Shown here: positions 32,548 through 41,790 of the stretch, one piece after another
Layout of the letters: each line of letters opens with the position of its first letter
Position numbering within the stretch: the stretch's first letter is position 1
Assembly: GCF_023921125.1 (NCBI RefSeq)
Contig: NZ_CP099466.1
Location: forward strand, 2,294,001-2,358,000
DNA from: Arthrobacter caoxuetaonis
GTDB taxonomy: Bacteria; Actinomycetota; Actinomycetes; Actinomycetales; Micrococcaceae
Direction of reading: 5' to 3'
Length of the DNA stretch: 64,000 nt
The notes under the pieces: generated by a model
Databases searched by the model: none
What the model saw: the letters and a program-made list of their open reading frames with translations, nothing else
What the model was told of the DNA's origin: nothing
Position numbers and translations under genes: made by a program

Positions 32548-34455
32548 CTACTCCTCCTCTTCCCAGGTGGGCGTCATGTTGCGGGCAATCTGGATGAGGT
32601 CATTGCTGACCCCCGAGGGGACCATCGGCCACACCATCGAATCGCGGCTGACCACGAAGTCGATGACAACCGGCCGGTCGTTGATTTCCAGTGCCTGCTT
32701 GATCGTGGCGTCGATGTCCTCTTCGCGTTCGCAGCGCAGGCCCACACAGCCGTAGGCGTCAGCCAGCTTGACGAAGTCGGGGATGCGCACGGTGTCATGC
32801 CCGGTGTTCAGGTCAGTGTTGGAGTAGCGGGACTCGTAGAAGAGCGTCTGCCACTGGCGCACCATGCCCAGGGACGAGTTGTTAATGATGGCTACCTTGA
32901 TCGGGATGTTGTTGATCAGGCAGGTTGCCAGTTCCTGGTTGGTCATCTGGAAGCAGCCGTCGCCGTCAATGGCCCAGACCACCCGGTCCGGGTTGCCCAC
33001 CTTGGCGCCCATGGCCGCGGGAACGGAGTAGCCCATGGTGCCGAGGCCGCCGGAGTTCAGCCAGGCGCGGGGACGTTCGTACTTGATGAACTGGGCGGAC
33101 CACATCTGGTGCTGTCCCACGCCCGCAACGTAGACACCCTCAGGGCCGGTGAGTTCACCGATCCGGCTGATGACGTGCTGCGGGGCGACATGTCCGTCTT
33201 CGGGTTCCGTCCAGCCGGTCGGGTAGGTCTCCCGCAGCCGGGAAATCACCGACCACCAGGGCGCGATGTCGGGGGTGCCGGTCGCCTCGAACTGGGCCCG
33301 CACCGCCTCGGTGAGTTCGGGAATGATTTCCTTCACGGACCCGACAATCGGCACATCGGCTGTCCGGTTCTTGGAGATCTCTGCCGGGTCGATGTCTGCG
33401 TGGATGACCTTGGCGCCGGGGGCGAAGGAGCTGAGGACGCCGGTGACCCGGTCGTCAAAACGTGCGCCGAGGGTGATCAGCAGGTCAGACTGCTGCAGGG
33501 CAGTAACTGCGGACACGGATCCGTGCATGCCGGGCATGCCCACGTGCTGCGGATGCGAATCCGGGAAAACACCCCGGGCCATCAGGGTGGTCACCACGGG
33601 AGCGCCCACTGTTTCGGCAAGCTCCAGCAGTTCAGCTGAGGCATTGGCCTTCAAAACGCCGCCGCCAACGTAGAACACCGGCCGCTGTGCTGCCGCAATG
33701 AGGCGGGAGGCTTCACGTACCTGCTTGGAATGCCCGCGGACCACGGTGCGGTAGCCCGGCAGGTCGATCTTCGGCGGCCAGGAGAACACCATTTTCCCCT
33801 GCTGCGCGTCCTTGGTGATGTCCACCAGGACGGGGCCGGGGCGCCCGCTGGTGGCGATGTGGAACGCCTCGGCGAGCACCTTGGGGATGTCGTCGGCGTT
33901 TGTCACCAGGTAGGAGTGCTTGGTGATCGGCATGGTGATGCCGACGATGTCCGCTTCCTGGAAGGCATCGGAACCGATAACGGCGCTGGAGACCTGGCCG
34001 GTGATGGCGACCATGGGCACGGAGTCCATGTGTGCGTCGGCGATCGCGGTGACCAGGTTCGTGGCGCCGGGGCCCGACGTCGCAATGCAGACACCGGCGC
34101 GGCCGGTAACCATGGCGTAGCCCTCGGCAGCGTGGCCGGCGCCCTGTTCGTGCCGCACCAGGATGTGGCGGAGCTTGGTGGAGTCCATCAGCGGATCGTA
34201 GGTGGGCAGGATTGCTCCGCCGGGAAGGCCGAAGACGTCGTCGACTCCGAGCTCCTCCAGTGCCCGGACGATGGCCTGAGAGCCGGACATCTCGGTGGGC
34301 GGTACTACATTGTTCGGGCCCTGGACGCGCGTGTCCGGGGCCTCAATCTGCGCCGCAGCAGAAAAAGCAGCATCTTTGGTCTTGGCATGCACGGACCGTG
34401 CCGGGCTTGCCTTCTGTGCCATCAGCGAGGGGCTGATTGGCGATCCCTTACTCAT
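32548..34455 (-). CDS. ilvB: Acetolactate synthase large subunit
   Basis: The enzyme (635 residues from the chosen start) joins two pyruvates, or pyruvate and 2-oxobutyrate, using thiamine diphosphate. The catalytic Glu is in [14 protein letters not shown], and the diphosphate motif spans [14 protein letters not shown] to the IINN segment. The N-terminal ~40 residues are an actinobacterial extension. I chose the ATG at 34455 because AAGGAAG lies eight bases upstream. A long leader with a peptide and terminator precedes it. Confidence 0.96.
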   Translation of the reverse strand: MSKGSPISPSLMAQKASPARSVHAKTKDAAFSAAAQIEAPDTRVQGPNNVVPPTEMSGSQAIVRALEELGVDDVFGLPGGAILPTYDPLMDSTKLRHILVRHEQGAGHAAEGYAMVTGRAGVCIATSGPGATNLVTAIADAHMDSVPMVAITGQVSSAVIGSDAFQEADIVGITMPITKHSYLVTNADDIPKVLAEAFHIATSGRPGPVLVDITKDAQQGKMVFSWPPKIDLPGYRTVVRGHSKQVREASRLIAAAQRPVFYVGGGVLKANASAELLELAETVGAPVVTTLMARGVFPDSHPQHVGMPGMHGSVSAVTALQQSDLLITLGARFDDRVTGVLSSFAPGAKVIHADIDPAEISKNRTADVPIVGSVKEIIPELTEAVRAQFEATGTPDIAPWWSVISRLRETYPTGWTEPEDGHVAPQHVISRIGELTGPEGVYVAGVGQHQMWSAQFIKYERPRAWLNSGGLGTMGYSVPAAMGAKVGNPDRVVWAIDGDGCFQMTNQELATCLINNIPIKVAIINNSSLGMVRQWQTLFYESRYSNTDLNTGHDTVRIPDFVKLADAYGCVGLRCEREEDIDATIKQALEINDRPVVIDFVVSRDSMVWPMVPSGVSNDLIQIARNMTPTWEEEE

Positions 34456-34551
34456 TGGAAACTTCCTTTGCGGATACATATCCAGTTGTTCTGATGCGGC
34501 GGCCGCCCGGGCGGTAAGTCCGGAGCAGTCTTTGTGCTTTCTGAAGCCAAT

Positions 34552-34586
34552 AAAAAAACCCCTCGTGCCTGTTGGCTCCGTAGGGG
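34552..34586 (-). terminator. Attenuator terminator of ilvBNC
   Basis: On the minus strand CCCCT and AGGGG pair around a GC-rich loop and are followed directly by seven T residues. It lies between the leader peptide and ilvB, about 100 bases before the ilvB start, where an attenuation terminator belongs. Confidence 0.8.
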
Positions 34587-34618
34587 TCCGCGCGTGACGT
34601 CTTTTTCAAGTCGGGCTG

Positions 34619-34660
34619 TTACGCCACGCGCTTGGTAAGGACGACGGTTACGATCTGCAT
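34619..34660 (-). CDS. ilvBNC leader peptide
   Basis: A 13-residue peptide, MQIVTVVLTKRVA, is encoded between the putative promoter and the attenuator hairpin, with GGGGAGGGGAA about ten bases before the ATG. Six of 13 residues are Ile, Val or Leu, the products of the pathway. Stalling at these codons when charged branched-chain tRNAs are scarce would favour an antiterminator and allow ilvBNC transcription. The same control is known for ilvBNC of Corynebacterium; here it is inferred from layout. Confidence 0.8.
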   Translation of the reverse strand: MQIVTVVLTKRVA

Positions 34661-34710
34661 GAGTTCAGTGTTCCCCTCCCCCGCTGACGGTGTCAACCGG
34701 AGACTATTAC

Positions 34711-34727
34711 GTCTCATTATATGAGAC
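34711..34727. promoter_or_regulatory. Operator-like palindrome overlapping ilvB -10 region
   Basis: GTCTCAT-TAT-ATGAGAC is a perfect palindrome with 7-base arms, extended to 8 by flanking C/G. On the minus strand it contains TATAAT, a consensus -10 element about 50 bases before the leader peptide. A repressor here would block initiation. leuB has a near-identical site at 18721-18737. Confidence 0.65.
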
Positions 34728-34772
34728 GAAACAGTCCGCCCTCTGGACACCACGCCCGAAACTACGGGATTT

Positions 34773-34827
34773 CCCCCGCGTTAGCGGGTCTTCAAGCCCC
34801 GCCCCCCCCGAAAAGGCGGCAGGGCTT
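34773..34827. other. Two small hairpins in the ilvD-ilvB gap
   Basis: CCCGC-GTTA-GCGGG at 34775-34788 and an AAGCCC/GGGCTT stem at 34794-34827 lie side by side between the ilvD end and the ilvB operator. With the larger repeat at 34833-34903 they fill most of the gap. They may protect the ilvD mRNA end or help termination. Confidence 0.45.
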
Positions 34828-34832
34828 AATAA

Positions 34833-34903
34833 GGTTGAAACCCTTTAGGGGCCCCAATCGGAAGGCGCTCTGGGCGCCTTCCGATTGGGGAAGGGTTTCA
34901 ACC
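34833..34903. repeat. 71-base inverted repeat overlapping the ilvD stop
   Basis: A 13-base outer stem (GGTTGAAACCCTT and complement) and a 17-base inner stem (CCCCAATCGGAAGGCGC and complement) form a 30-bp hairpin with a six-base bulge on one side and a five-base loop. The right arm contains the ilvD stop codon at 34898-34900. It is likely the terminator of ilvD, although it is much longer than needed. Confidence 0.85.
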
Positions 34904-36601
34904 GCAGTAAGCCCCGGTGGACGCGGAGTTGACCATCTTGGCGTACTTGGCCAGGACTCCCTTGGTGAACTTGGCCGGCAGCGGCTCCCAGCCGATCTTG
35001 CGGGCTTCGAGCTCTTCGGGCTCCACCACCAGGTCGAAGCTGCGGGCAGCGATGTCCACGCGGATGCGGTCGCCGTCCTTGACGAAGGCGATGGGGCCGC
35101 CGTCGACCGCTTCGGGAGCGACGTGGCCGATGCACAGACCTGTGGTGCCGCCGGAGAACCGGCCGTCCGTCAGCAGCAGCACATCCTTGCCCAGGCCGGC
35201 CCCCTTGATGGCACCGGTAATGGCGAGCATCTCGCGCATGCCCGGTCCGCCCTTGGGTCCTTCGTAGCGGATGACGACGACGTCGCCTGCGTGGATCCCG
35301 CCGGCATCGAGCGCATCCAGCGCACCCTGTTCGCGCTCGAAGACGCGGGCGGTGCCCTCGAAGACGTCGGCGTCGAAACCGGCGCTCTTCACGACGGCAC
35401 CTTCCGGAGCCATGGAACCGTGCAGGATGGTGATGCCGCCGGTCTTGTGGATCGGGTTGTCCATCGCGCGCAGGACCTTGCCGTCCGGATCCGGCGGATT
35501 GATCGACGCCAGGTTCTCGGCCACGGTCTTTCCGGTGACGGTGAGGCAGTCGCCGTGCAGCAGGCCGGCGTCGAGCAGGGCCTTCATGATGACCGGCACG
35601 CCGCCGATCTTGTCGACGTCGAACATCACGTAGCGGCCGAAGGGTTTCAGGTCACCCAGGTGCGGGATCTTGTCGCCGATGCGGTTGAAATCCTCCAGCG
35701 TCAGGTCCACTTCGGCCTCGCGGGCGATGGCCAGCAGGTGGAGGACGGCATTGGTGGAGCCGCCAAAGGCCATGGTCACGGCGATGGCGTTTTCGAAGGC
35801 CTTCTTGGTCATGATGTCGCGGGCGGTGATGCCCTTGCGCAGCAGGTTAACCACGGCTTCCCCGGACTTGCGGGCGAACTCGTCGCGGCGGCGGTCGGCC
35901 GAGGGCGGGGCAGCGGAACCCGGCAGGGACATGCCGAGTGCCTCGCCGATGCAGGCCATGGTGTTGGCGGTGTACATACCGCCGCAGGCACCTTCACCGG
36001 GACAGATTGCCCGTTCAATGGTGTCCAGGTCCTTCAGGCTCATCTTCCCGGCTGCGCAGGCCCCGACGGCTTCGAAGGCGTCAATCAGGGTGACTTCCTT
36101 CTCGGTGCCGTCTTCAAGCTTGGCGAAACCGGGCATGATCGATCCGGCGTAGAGGAAAACACTGGAGAGGTCCAGGCGCGCGGCAGCCATCAGCATGCCG
36201 GGCAGGGACTTGTCGCAGCCAGCCAGCAGGACGGAGCCGTCAAGGCGTTCGGCCATCATGACTGTTTCAACGGAGTCGGCGATGACTTCGCGGGAGACCA
36301 GGGAGAAGTGCATGCCTTCGTGTCCCATGGAAATGCCGTCGGAAACCGAAATGGTTCCGAACTGCATCGGGAAGCCGCCGCCGGCGTGGACGCCTTCCTT
36401 GGCGCCCTGGGCGAGACGGTTCAGGGAAAGGTTGCAGGGGGTGATTTCGTTCCAGGAACTCGCAATGCCGATCTGCGGTTTGGCGAAATCGTCATCTCCC
36501 ATGCCAACGGCACGGAACATGCCGCGCGCAGGCGCCGCATGGATTCCGTCAGTTACCACTCGGCTGCGGGGTTTGATGTCAGGGGTGTTCTCCATGCTCA
36601 T
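34898..36601 (-). CDS. ilvD: Dihydroxy-acid dehydratase
   Basis: The 567-residue iron-sulfur enzyme dehydrates dihydroxy acids to 2-keto acids in Val and Ile synthesis. Cluster and metal ligands lie in [14 protein letters not shown] and [14 protein letters not shown], the latter a signature of the family, and [20 protein letters not shown] is near the C-terminus. I chose the ATG at 36601 ([19 protein letters not shown]) because family N-termini begin there. It precedes ilvBNC on the same strand but seems to be a separate transcript. Confidence 0.96.
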   Translation of the reverse strand: MSMENTPDIKPRSRVVTDGIHAAPARGMFRAVGMGDDDFAKPQIGIASSWNEITPCNLSLNRLAQGAKEGVHAGGGFPMQFGTISVSDGISMGHEGMHFSLVSREVIADSVETVMMAERLDGSVLLAGCDKSLPGMLMAAARLDLSSVFLYAGSIMPGFAKLEDGTEKEVTLIDAFEAVGACAAGKMSLKDLDTIERAICPGEGACGGMYTANTMACIGEALGMSLPGSAAPPSADRRRDEFARKSGEAVVNLLRKGITARDIMTKKAFENAIAVTMAFGGSTNAVLHLLAIAREAEVDLTLEDFNRIGDKIPHLGDLKPFGRYVMFDVDKIGGVPVIMKALLDAGLLHGDCLTVTGKTVAENLASINPPDPDGKVLRAMDNPIHKTGGITILHGSMAPEGAVVKSAGFDADVFEGTARVFEREQGALDALDAGGIHAGDVVVIRYEGPKGGPGMREMLAITGAIKGAGLGKDVLLLTDGRFSGGTTGLCIGHVAPEAVDGGPIAFVKDGDRIRVDIAARSFDLVVEPEELEARKIGWEPLPAKFTKGVLAKYAKMVNSASTGAYCG

Positions 36602-36772
36602 AATCAAAATCCTATTCCTTTGCCCCGCATGCCTGCGCATCGCCTCCCCGCACATCGGTAAGGAGGCTGCTTTGTTACGTGCGGGTTACGTTCAGCGGAC
36701 GGCAGGATGAAACCTGCGCCCCGCCAGCCGCCTTCTCCCCCGGCGGGGCTCCCTGTCCATACACTGGGGAGC

Positions 36773-37213
36773 ATGACACTGGAATCCGGACTGCCAGAAG
36801 ACCCAGCCAGCGCTGCCCTGAAAGCCTCGCTCCGCCGGGTGTTCGACTCCCAGATTCCCAATTACGGCGATTACAACCTCGTCTGCGCCACCCCGGCCGC
36901 TGACTCTTCCGGATTCTTTGTCCTGGGCTACCGGTGGCGCCCGCCGGAGCTGGTCTTCGCACCGTTTTCGGTGGATTCAATGGAGAGCCTGGCTCCGCCC
37001 ACGGCGGTGAACTCCACCAACCTCTCGCACGCCGACGAGGTGGCTCCCGAGAGCTACGAAGTCGGGACGACGGCGGGCCGGGTCTTCCGCTTTTCGGTCG
37101 TGCCCGAGCCGGAGCTGCCCCCGGCAGGCGGCGGATCTCCCCGGCGGCTGGAACAGGACGGGGACTGCGAGGATTTCAATTCGTTCCTGGACACCTTCCT
37201 GGAACTCGGCTGA
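36773..37213 (+). CDS. Hypothetical protein, actinobacterial
   Basis: The 146-residue protein has no recognised motif. It begins MTLESGLPEDPASAALKASL, has an alternating hydrophobic middle (FFVLGYRWRPPELVFAPF) suggesting a small beta-rich fold, and an acidic C-terminus (DGDCEDFNSFLDTFLELG). No signal peptide or membrane helix is seen. It lies between the divergent ilvD and the convergent dehydrogenase gene and looks monocistronic. The start at 36773 is by fit. Confidence 0.6.
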   Translation: MTLESGLPEDPASAALKASLRRVFDSQIPNYGDYNLVCATPAADSSGFFVLGYRWRPPELVFAPFSVDSMESLAPPTAVNSTNLSHADEVAPESYEVGTTAGRVFRFSVVPEPELPPAGGGSPRRLEQDGDCEDFNSFLDTFLELG

Positions 37214-37232
37214 GCGGACGGCAGTACAGCGC

Positions 37233-38183
37233 TTAAGCCCAAGGACCGCGCTGCACAAGGTTCAGCGGCTCGCGTCCCTCGGCCAGCCGGGCAGCCTGGC
37301 GCCGCAGGAATTCCTGAATCCGCGGCGTAAAGGCCTCAGAGTTGCCTCCGACGTGCGGGGTGATGATCGCGTTCGGCGCCTTCCACAGCGGGTGGTCCGC
37401 CGGGAGCGGTTCGGGATCAACGACGTCGAGCGCTGCCTTGAGCCGCCCGGACGAGACTTCCGCTGTGAGCGCCGCGGTATCAACGACGCCGCCGCGCGCG
37501 ACATTGACGACCAGCGCCCCGTCGGGAAGCGCGGCCAGGACCCGGGCATCGACCAGGTGCCGGGTCTGTTCGTTCAGCGGCGTAATGAGGACCATTACGT
37601 CCGCGGAAGCTGCAAGGTCAACGAGTTCGTCCGTGCCGTGCACATGGCCGTCCTCGTCGTCGCGTGCCTGGCTGCCAACCCGCGTCAGTTCAACCTCGAA
37701 GGGTTCCAGCCGGGCCGCGATTTCCCTGCCGATCCCGCCGACGCCAACCAGCAGGACACGCCGGTCAGCCAGGCCCGGATAGCGGCTGGGATTCCAGCGG
37801 GCCTCCTGCTGGTCCCGCACCGCCGCATCGATGCCCCGCAGCGAAGCCAGCATGAGCCCGACCGCGAGTTCGGCGGTCGCTGCGGCATGGACGCCGGCTG
37901 CGCTGGCCACCGCAGTGCCGGCACCCACGAGTTCGGGAAGTCCGTCATGCCCCGTGGTCTGGGCCTGGAGGAGCTTGAGGTCCGGGACCCGTGCCACGCC
38001 CGCACGCCAGTCCGTACTTGCCGCATAAGGCGTGACGACGGCGTCGATCTGCGCGTAGTCCACACCGTGCGGTTCCCCCACCATGTCCCATAGGTGTGCC
38101 GTCATCCCTGCAGGCAGCGGCTGCAGGGCATCGAGGAGTTCTTGGGTGGGGACAGTCAGGGTGCGGACCGGATGAGTTGACAT
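37233..38183 (-). CDS. D-isomer specific 2-hydroxyacid dehydrogenase
   Basis: The 316-residue NAD(P)-dependent enzyme has the nucleotide fold VLLVGVGGIGREIAARLEPF near residue 140, VNVARGGVVDTAAL and ITPHVGGNSEAFTPR with the catalytic His in the usual places. It reduces or oxidises a 2-hydroxy/2-keto acid; the substrate is open. The open frame reaches back through the tRNA-Leu gene, but the ATG at 38183 (MSTHPVRTLTVPTQELLDAL) is the first that follows the hairpin and fits the family. Confidence 0.88.
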   Translation of the reverse strand: MSTHPVRTLTVPTQELLDALQPLPAGMTAHLWDMVGEPHGVDYAQIDAVVTPYAASTDWRAGVARVPDLKLLQAQTTGHDGLPELVGAGTAVASAAGVHAAATAELAVGLMLASLRGIDAAVRDQQEARWNPSRYPGLADRRVLLVGVGGIGREIAARLEPFEVELTRVGSQARDDEDGHVHGTDELVDLAASADVMVLITPLNEQTRHLVDARVLAALPDGALVVNVARGGVVDTAALTAEVSSGRLKAALDVVDPEPLPADHPLWKAPNAIITPHVGGNSEAFTPRIQEFLRRQAARLAEGREPLNLVQRGPWA

Positions 38184-38225
38184 GCGCCTCAGCCTAGCGG
38201 GGCCCTGAACCTTCCCGGAAAAGAA

Positions 38226-38254
38226 AACACCCCGGTCCGCCGGACCGGGGTGTT
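38226..38254. terminator. Terminator-like hairpin between tRNA-Leu and dehydrogenase
   Basis: Two 14-base arms (AACACCCCGGTCCG and its complement) flank one base, 37 bases beyond the 3' end of tRNA-Leu. It would end the tRNA transcript. Confidence 0.75.
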
Positions 38255-38290
38255 GCCTGCGCCGCGGCGGATCGCCGCGGCTCATCAGGG

Positions 38291-38372
<82 letters not shown>

Positions 38373-38425
38373 GCGGCCCGGCCGGGATCCCCCGGCCGCA
38401 GGCCAGCCCTTAGTCTACCTGAGAA

Positions 38426-38893
38426 TCAGTCGAGACCGAGATCACGACGGAGCTTGGCAACGTGTCCCGTCGCTTTGACGTTGTACTGGGCGAGGGAGAC
38501 TTTGCCTTCCGGGTCCACGACCACGGTGGAACGGATCAGGCCCTCGTAGACCTTGCCGTAGTTCTTCTTTTCCCCCCACGCCCCATACGCTTCGGCGACG
38601 GCGTGGTCGGGATCGGAGAGCAGCGGGAAAGTCAGCGCTTCGTCGGCCGCGAACTTGGCCAGTTTGTCCACGTTGTCCGGGGAAATTCCCAGCACGGCGT
38701 AGCCGGCCGAGGCCAGGGAGTTCAGGTTGTCCCTGAAGTCACAGGCTTCCTTGGTGCAACCCGGGGTAGCGGCGGCAGGGTAGAAGTACACAATGACGCT
38801 TCGTCCACGCAGGTCCGCCAGCGAGACGGGCGAGGAATCCGAGGACGCCAGGCTGAAATCGGGCGCAGCGTCACCAACGGAAAGTCTGGGCAT
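38426..38893 (-). CDS. bcp: Thioredoxin-dependent peroxiredoxin (Bcp)
   Basis: The 155-residue thiol peroxidase reduces hydrogen and organic peroxides. FYPAAATPGCTKEACDF carries the peroxidatic Cys46 and, five residues on, Cys51, the usual resolving Cys of the atypical 2-Cys BCP/PrxQ type. GISPDNVDKLAKFA and GVP-like DPEGKV segments follow the family. I chose the ATG at 38893 for AAGGAG upstream. It is divergent from a MarR regulator, which may respond to oxidants. Confidence 0.93.
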   Translation of the reverse strand: MPRLSVGDAAPDFSLASSDSSPVSLADLRGRSVIVYFYPAAATPGCTKEACDFRDNLNSLASAGYAVLGISPDNVDKLAKFAADEALTFPLLSDPDHAVAEAYGAWGEKKNYGKVYEGLIRSTVVVDPEGKVSLAQYNVKATGHVAKLRRDLGLD

Positions 38894-39039
38894 GGGCAGG
38901 GGCTCCTTCAAATATAGATTGGGCAACGGCTGTGTCACAGCAGGACAGCAGGCTTGCGAATGGCTATCCTAGATATTGGATTTGTAGGCTATCCGAAACG
39001 CCGCGCAGAATCCGCACTCGAAAGGGAGAGTTCAGTTTT

Positions 39040-39546
39040 ATGCCGGACATGGAGCATTGGCCAACCGGTCGCCTCTTATCAACAGCCGCCCGCCTCGTTG
39101 AGCATGCGTGGAACGAGCGTCTGGTCCGTATAGGAGTGACCCATGCTGGCGTTATCGCCCTTGGCGTCTTGGATTCACAGGGACCCATGACGCAGGCGCA
39201 CCTGGCCCAGCTGGTAAGGGTCCAGGCCCAGACGATGGGCAAGACCCTCGCGAGGCTCGAAACGCACGGGCATGTGACCCGCGTTCGCAACGACCTCGAC
39301 AAGCGAAGCCACATGGTCTCGATCACCCCGTCAGGCAAGCAGGCCCTGAACGAGGCCCAGGACATTGAGCGCACCCTGCTCGACGGCGGTGAACTGCTTT
39401 CCGAAGACCTCCGCGGCCAACTGCGGAAGGTCATCCGTGAACTCGGCAATCCCCGCTGGCAGATGGCCGTGGACGTTCCCGGACTTCCTGTCCCGCTGGA
39501 CGCACCCTTGGACATCCCGGCGGACACCGCTTCCCGAACCGCTTAG
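39040..39546 (+). CDS. MarR-family transcriptional regulator
   Basis: The 168-residue protein has a winged helix-turn-helix (PMTQAHLAQLVRVQAQTMGKTLARLETHGHVTRVRNDLDKRSHMV) between dimerisation helices, the MarR layout. The ligand is unknown. The ATG at 39040 has AAAGGGAGAG upstream. It is divergent from the peroxiredoxin gene and is followed by a strong hairpin, so it seems monocistronic and not part of the catabolic cluster to its right. Confidence 0.88.
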   Translation: MPDMEHWPTGRLLSTAARLVEHAWNERLVRIGVTHAGVIALGVLDSQGPMTQAHLAQLVRVQAQTMGKTLARLETHGHVTRVRNDLDKRSHMVSITPSGKQALNEAQDIERTLLDGGELLSEDLRGQLRKVIRELGNPRWQMAVDVPGLPVPLDAPLDIPADTASRTA

Positions 39547-39572
39547 GAAAACCGAACAGTACGTTTGAGCTT

Positions 39573-39602
39573 GTAGGGCGCACCAATGAAGGTGCGCCCT
39601 AC
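39573..39602 (+). terminator. Terminator hairpin after MarR gene
   Basis: GTAGGGCGCACC and GGTGCGCCCTAC pair around AATGAA, 26 bases beyond the stop. It separates the MarR gene from the catabolic cluster. The gap 39603-39788 that follows shows no gene. Confidence 0.8.
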
Positions 39603-39788
39603 AGGCGTTTAACCCTCCCGACCGGGCCGGGCCATCGGGGTTGGGGGCAGTACTGCTGCGCTGAAGTCTGGGTCCAGCCCCTGGAGTCCTGGCCGCGTCC
39701 ACTCAAGAATTCACGGGTTCAGGCCCGCGTGGTGCTTCCACTGTGGCTGCAGCGGCTCTGAACCAAACGTCTGGAAAGTTCGTAAAAG

Positions 39789-39817
39789 ATACTGGACTGG
39801 ACGGTTCAGTGCAGTAT
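39789..39817. promoter_or_regulatory. Operator 1 of catabolic cluster
   Basis: The core ACTGGACGGTTCAGT at 39796-39810 differs from the palindrome ACTGTACNGTACAGT at two positions and is flanked by the symmetric outer arms ATACTG and CAGTAT. It lies 33 bases before the start of the first monooxygenase gene. Three related sites occur at 48671, 56653 and 60999. Confidence 0.7.
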
Positions 39818-39850
39818 GCTGATCGAAACATGCTCCAGAAAGGCGATGTA

Positions 39851-41035
39851 ATGTCAACGACGACAACGGGCGCGGCAGCGACAGAACTACTGACGCGCGC
39901 AGAGGAAATGGTTCCTGTACTCCGGGAGCGGGCCGGAGAGGCGGAATCGCTCCGCCGCCTGCCTGAGGAAACGATTGCGGATTACCGCGCAGCGGGGTTC
40001 TTCACGGCCATGGTTCCCGCTGACCGCGGTGGTTCCGCGCTCAGCCTCCAGGAATTCGCGGATCTGATCAGGGTGCTCTCCCGGGGTGACGCATCCGCGG
40101 GGTGGATCGCTGCGTTTCTGATCTCGCATTCAACGTTGCTCTACCGCTATGGAGCAGCAGCACAGAGTGAGTTCTTCGCCGAGAAACCGTATGGGCTCAC
40201 TGTCGCCGCATCCGCGCCTCCCGGCAAGGCGGAACCCGCAGACGGGGGCTACCGGCTGTCCGGGCGCTGGCGCTTCGGTTCGGGGGCCATGCACGCTGAA
40301 TGGGCGACTCTCAGCGCCATGTCCCCTGAGGGTCCGCTGAGCGTCACAGTCCCGATGACCGAACTCGAAATCATCGATACCTGGCACGTCCCTGGAATGA
40401 AGGCAACTGGCTCAAACGACCTGGCCGCGGACAACGTGTTCGTCCCAGCCCACCGCACGGCACCCTTTGCGACATTCGCGTCCGGGGCCAACGACGGCGC
40501 TGCGCTCACGAGCTACCCGCTCATCGGATACCCCATGAACCGGACGCTTAACCTCATCCACTCCGCCGTCGCGATCGGCACTGCGGACGCAGCCCTCGAG
40601 CTGTTTGCTCAGGGATTGGGCAAGCGGGTGCGGATGCAGACCCAGCAGCGGGTGATCGACGAGCCGATCACCCGTCAGACCTACGGCAAGGCATGGGACC
40701 TGGTACAGGTCGCGGCACTTCAGATGCAGGACTCTCTCGCACACACGGACAGGGTTTACGGCGCCCACGCGGCTGCCCCTGCTTCGCTTGCCGACCGCGC
40801 CCGCATCAACCTTGGACTGACCGGCTCCGGCCAGAAGGCGTTTCAAGCCGTTGACCTCGTCGCAAGAGCCTCCGGTGCCTCCATCTACCGCACCGGTGAC
40901 CATCTGGACCGAATCGTCCGGGACACGCAGGTCATGCGCAATCACGCGGCCATCGATTTCGAGACGATGGCCTCGGTCGCCGGCGGTGCCCTTCTCGGCG
41001 CCGGCATCGGCGACTACGCCGACCCCATGTTCTGA
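39851..41035 (+). CDS. HsaA-like flavin-dependent monooxygenase 1
   Basis: The 394-residue protein has the acyl-CoA dehydrogenase fold used by group D flavin monooxygenases (HsaA, HpaB-type C2, DszC), which hydroxylate aromatics with FMNH2 or FADH2 supplied by a separate reductase. Visible are the LSRGDASAGW turn at residues 77-86, GYRLSGRWRFGSGAMHAEW, the substrate-loop MKATGSNDLAADNVFVPAHR, and the C-terminal LVARASGASIYRTGDHLDRIVRD-type block with RNHAAIDFE. The catalytic Glu base of true acyl-CoA dehydrogenases is not evident. It is a clear paralog of the gene at 49400-50587. The start (ATG at 39851) is by fit. Operator 1 precedes it. Confidence 0.82.
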   Translation: MSTTTTGAAATELLTRAEEMVPVLRERAGEAESLRRLPEETIADYRAAGFFTAMVPADRGGSALSLQEFADLIRVLSRGDASAGWIAAFLISHSTLLYRYGAAAQSEFFAEKPYGLTVAASAPPGKAEPADGGYRLSGRWRFGSGAMHAEWATLSAMSPEGPLSVTVPMTELEIIDTWHVPGMKATGSNDLAADNVFVPAHRTAPFATFASGANDGAALTSYPLIGYPMNRTLNLIHSAVAIGTADAALELFAQGLGKRVRMQTQQRVIDEPITRQTYGKAWDLVQVAALQMQDSLAHTDRVYGAHAAAPASLADRARINLGLTGSGQKAFQAVDLVARASGASIYRTGDHLDRIVRDTQVMRNHAAIDFETMASVAGGALLGAGIGDYADPMF

Positions 41036-41076
41036 GCCCGTCCCACTGCCCTCCTCCAACTGAAAAGGAAGACCCT

Positions 41077-41730
41077 ATGACAGACATTGCAGCACTTGAA
41101 CGCCGGATTTCCCGAACCGAGGCCTACATCGAGATCTCGAACATCATGGGAAGGATCGAGTTTCTTCATTCCGCTTATGCGAACGAGCCGATCGTCCCTT
41201 ACTTCAGCACACGGCCAGACACCGTGATCGAACTCCCGTTCGGCCGCTACACCGGTTCCGACGCCGCGCAGCGCTGCTTCGTCGGCGCCCTGGACGAGGG
41301 TCTGCCGCCGCGCGACCTGAGCGGCGAGTACGTGGAGCACCTCTTGTCCACACCAGTCATCGAGGTTGCCGATGACCTCGAAACGGCGAAGGCTGCTTGG
41401 ATCACACCGGGCGCCGAGGCGCACCACCTCGGTTGGGTCGAGGGCAATCCCCTTCACGGTTTCTGGTACTGGGGCCGTTACCATCTGGTCTTCCGCAAGG
41501 AGGAAGGTGCCTGGAAGATCTGGAAGTACCGGAACTCGCTCACGTTCGTTGCCGACTACTACAAGAGCTTCACCGACGGCAGCCTCCCCCGGCCCCCTGC
41601 CCCAGTCGGCAACGGCGGGCCGGACAGCGCTCCGCGATTCCAGGTCGAGTACACCCCGTCCTGGGATCCCAAGAAACTCGTACACGCGCCCGAGCCCTAC
41701 GCCACGTTCGTCGACGAGGACGAGTTCTAG
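41077..41730 (+). CDS. SnoaL-like (NTF2 superfamily) protein 1
   Basis: The 217-residue protein has the cone-shaped NTF2/SnoaL pattern: an N-terminal helix pair with IMGRIEFLHSAYANE, then a curved sheet carrying PFGRYTGSDAAQRCF, GEYVEHLLSTPVIEV, PGAEAHHLGWVEGNPL and FWYWGRYHLVFRKE. Members serve as cyclases, dehydratases or small binding subunits. It is closely related to the protein at 48711-49358, including the HHLGWVEGNPL block. It follows monooxygenase 1 by 41 bases with AAAAGGAAG before the ATG. Function is not established. Confidence 0.75.
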   Translation: MTDIAALERRISRTEAYIEISNIMGRIEFLHSAYANEPIVPYFSTRPDTVIELPFGRYTGSDAAQRCFVGALDEGLPPRDLSGEYVEHLLSTPVIEVADDLETAKAAWITPGAEAHHLGWVEGNPLHGFWYWGRYHLVFRKEEGAWKIWKYRNSLTFVADYYKSFTDGSLPRPPAPVGNGGPDSAPRFQVEYTPSWDPKKLVHAPEPYATFVDEDEF

Positions 41731-41744
41731 GCGCAGGAACAACG

Positions 41745-41780
41745 AAAAGCGGCCGGATGAAATATCACCCGGCCGCTTTT
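41745..41780. terminator. Bidirectional terminator
   Basis: AAAAGCGGCCGG and CCGGCCGCTTTT pair around a 12-base loop with A and T runs on the two sides. It lies exactly between the converging SnoaL 1 and thiolase genes and suits both. Confidence 0.85.
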
Positions 41781-41790
41781 GTTCTGCCTA

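Noticed and set aside
34721..36661. A 646-codon open frame on the plus strand
   Set aside because: It is the complement of ilvD and of the hairpin-rich gap.
38932..39039. N-terminal extension of the MarR regulator
   Set aside because: The upstream codons overlap the promoter region shared with the peroxiredoxin gene and lack a ribosome site; the ATG at 39040 has one.
39603..39788. Possible attachment site left of the catabolic cluster
   Set aside because: I looked for a copy of the tRNA-Lys or tRNA-Leu 3' end near the left border and saw none; no integrase or transposase gene lies in the window.
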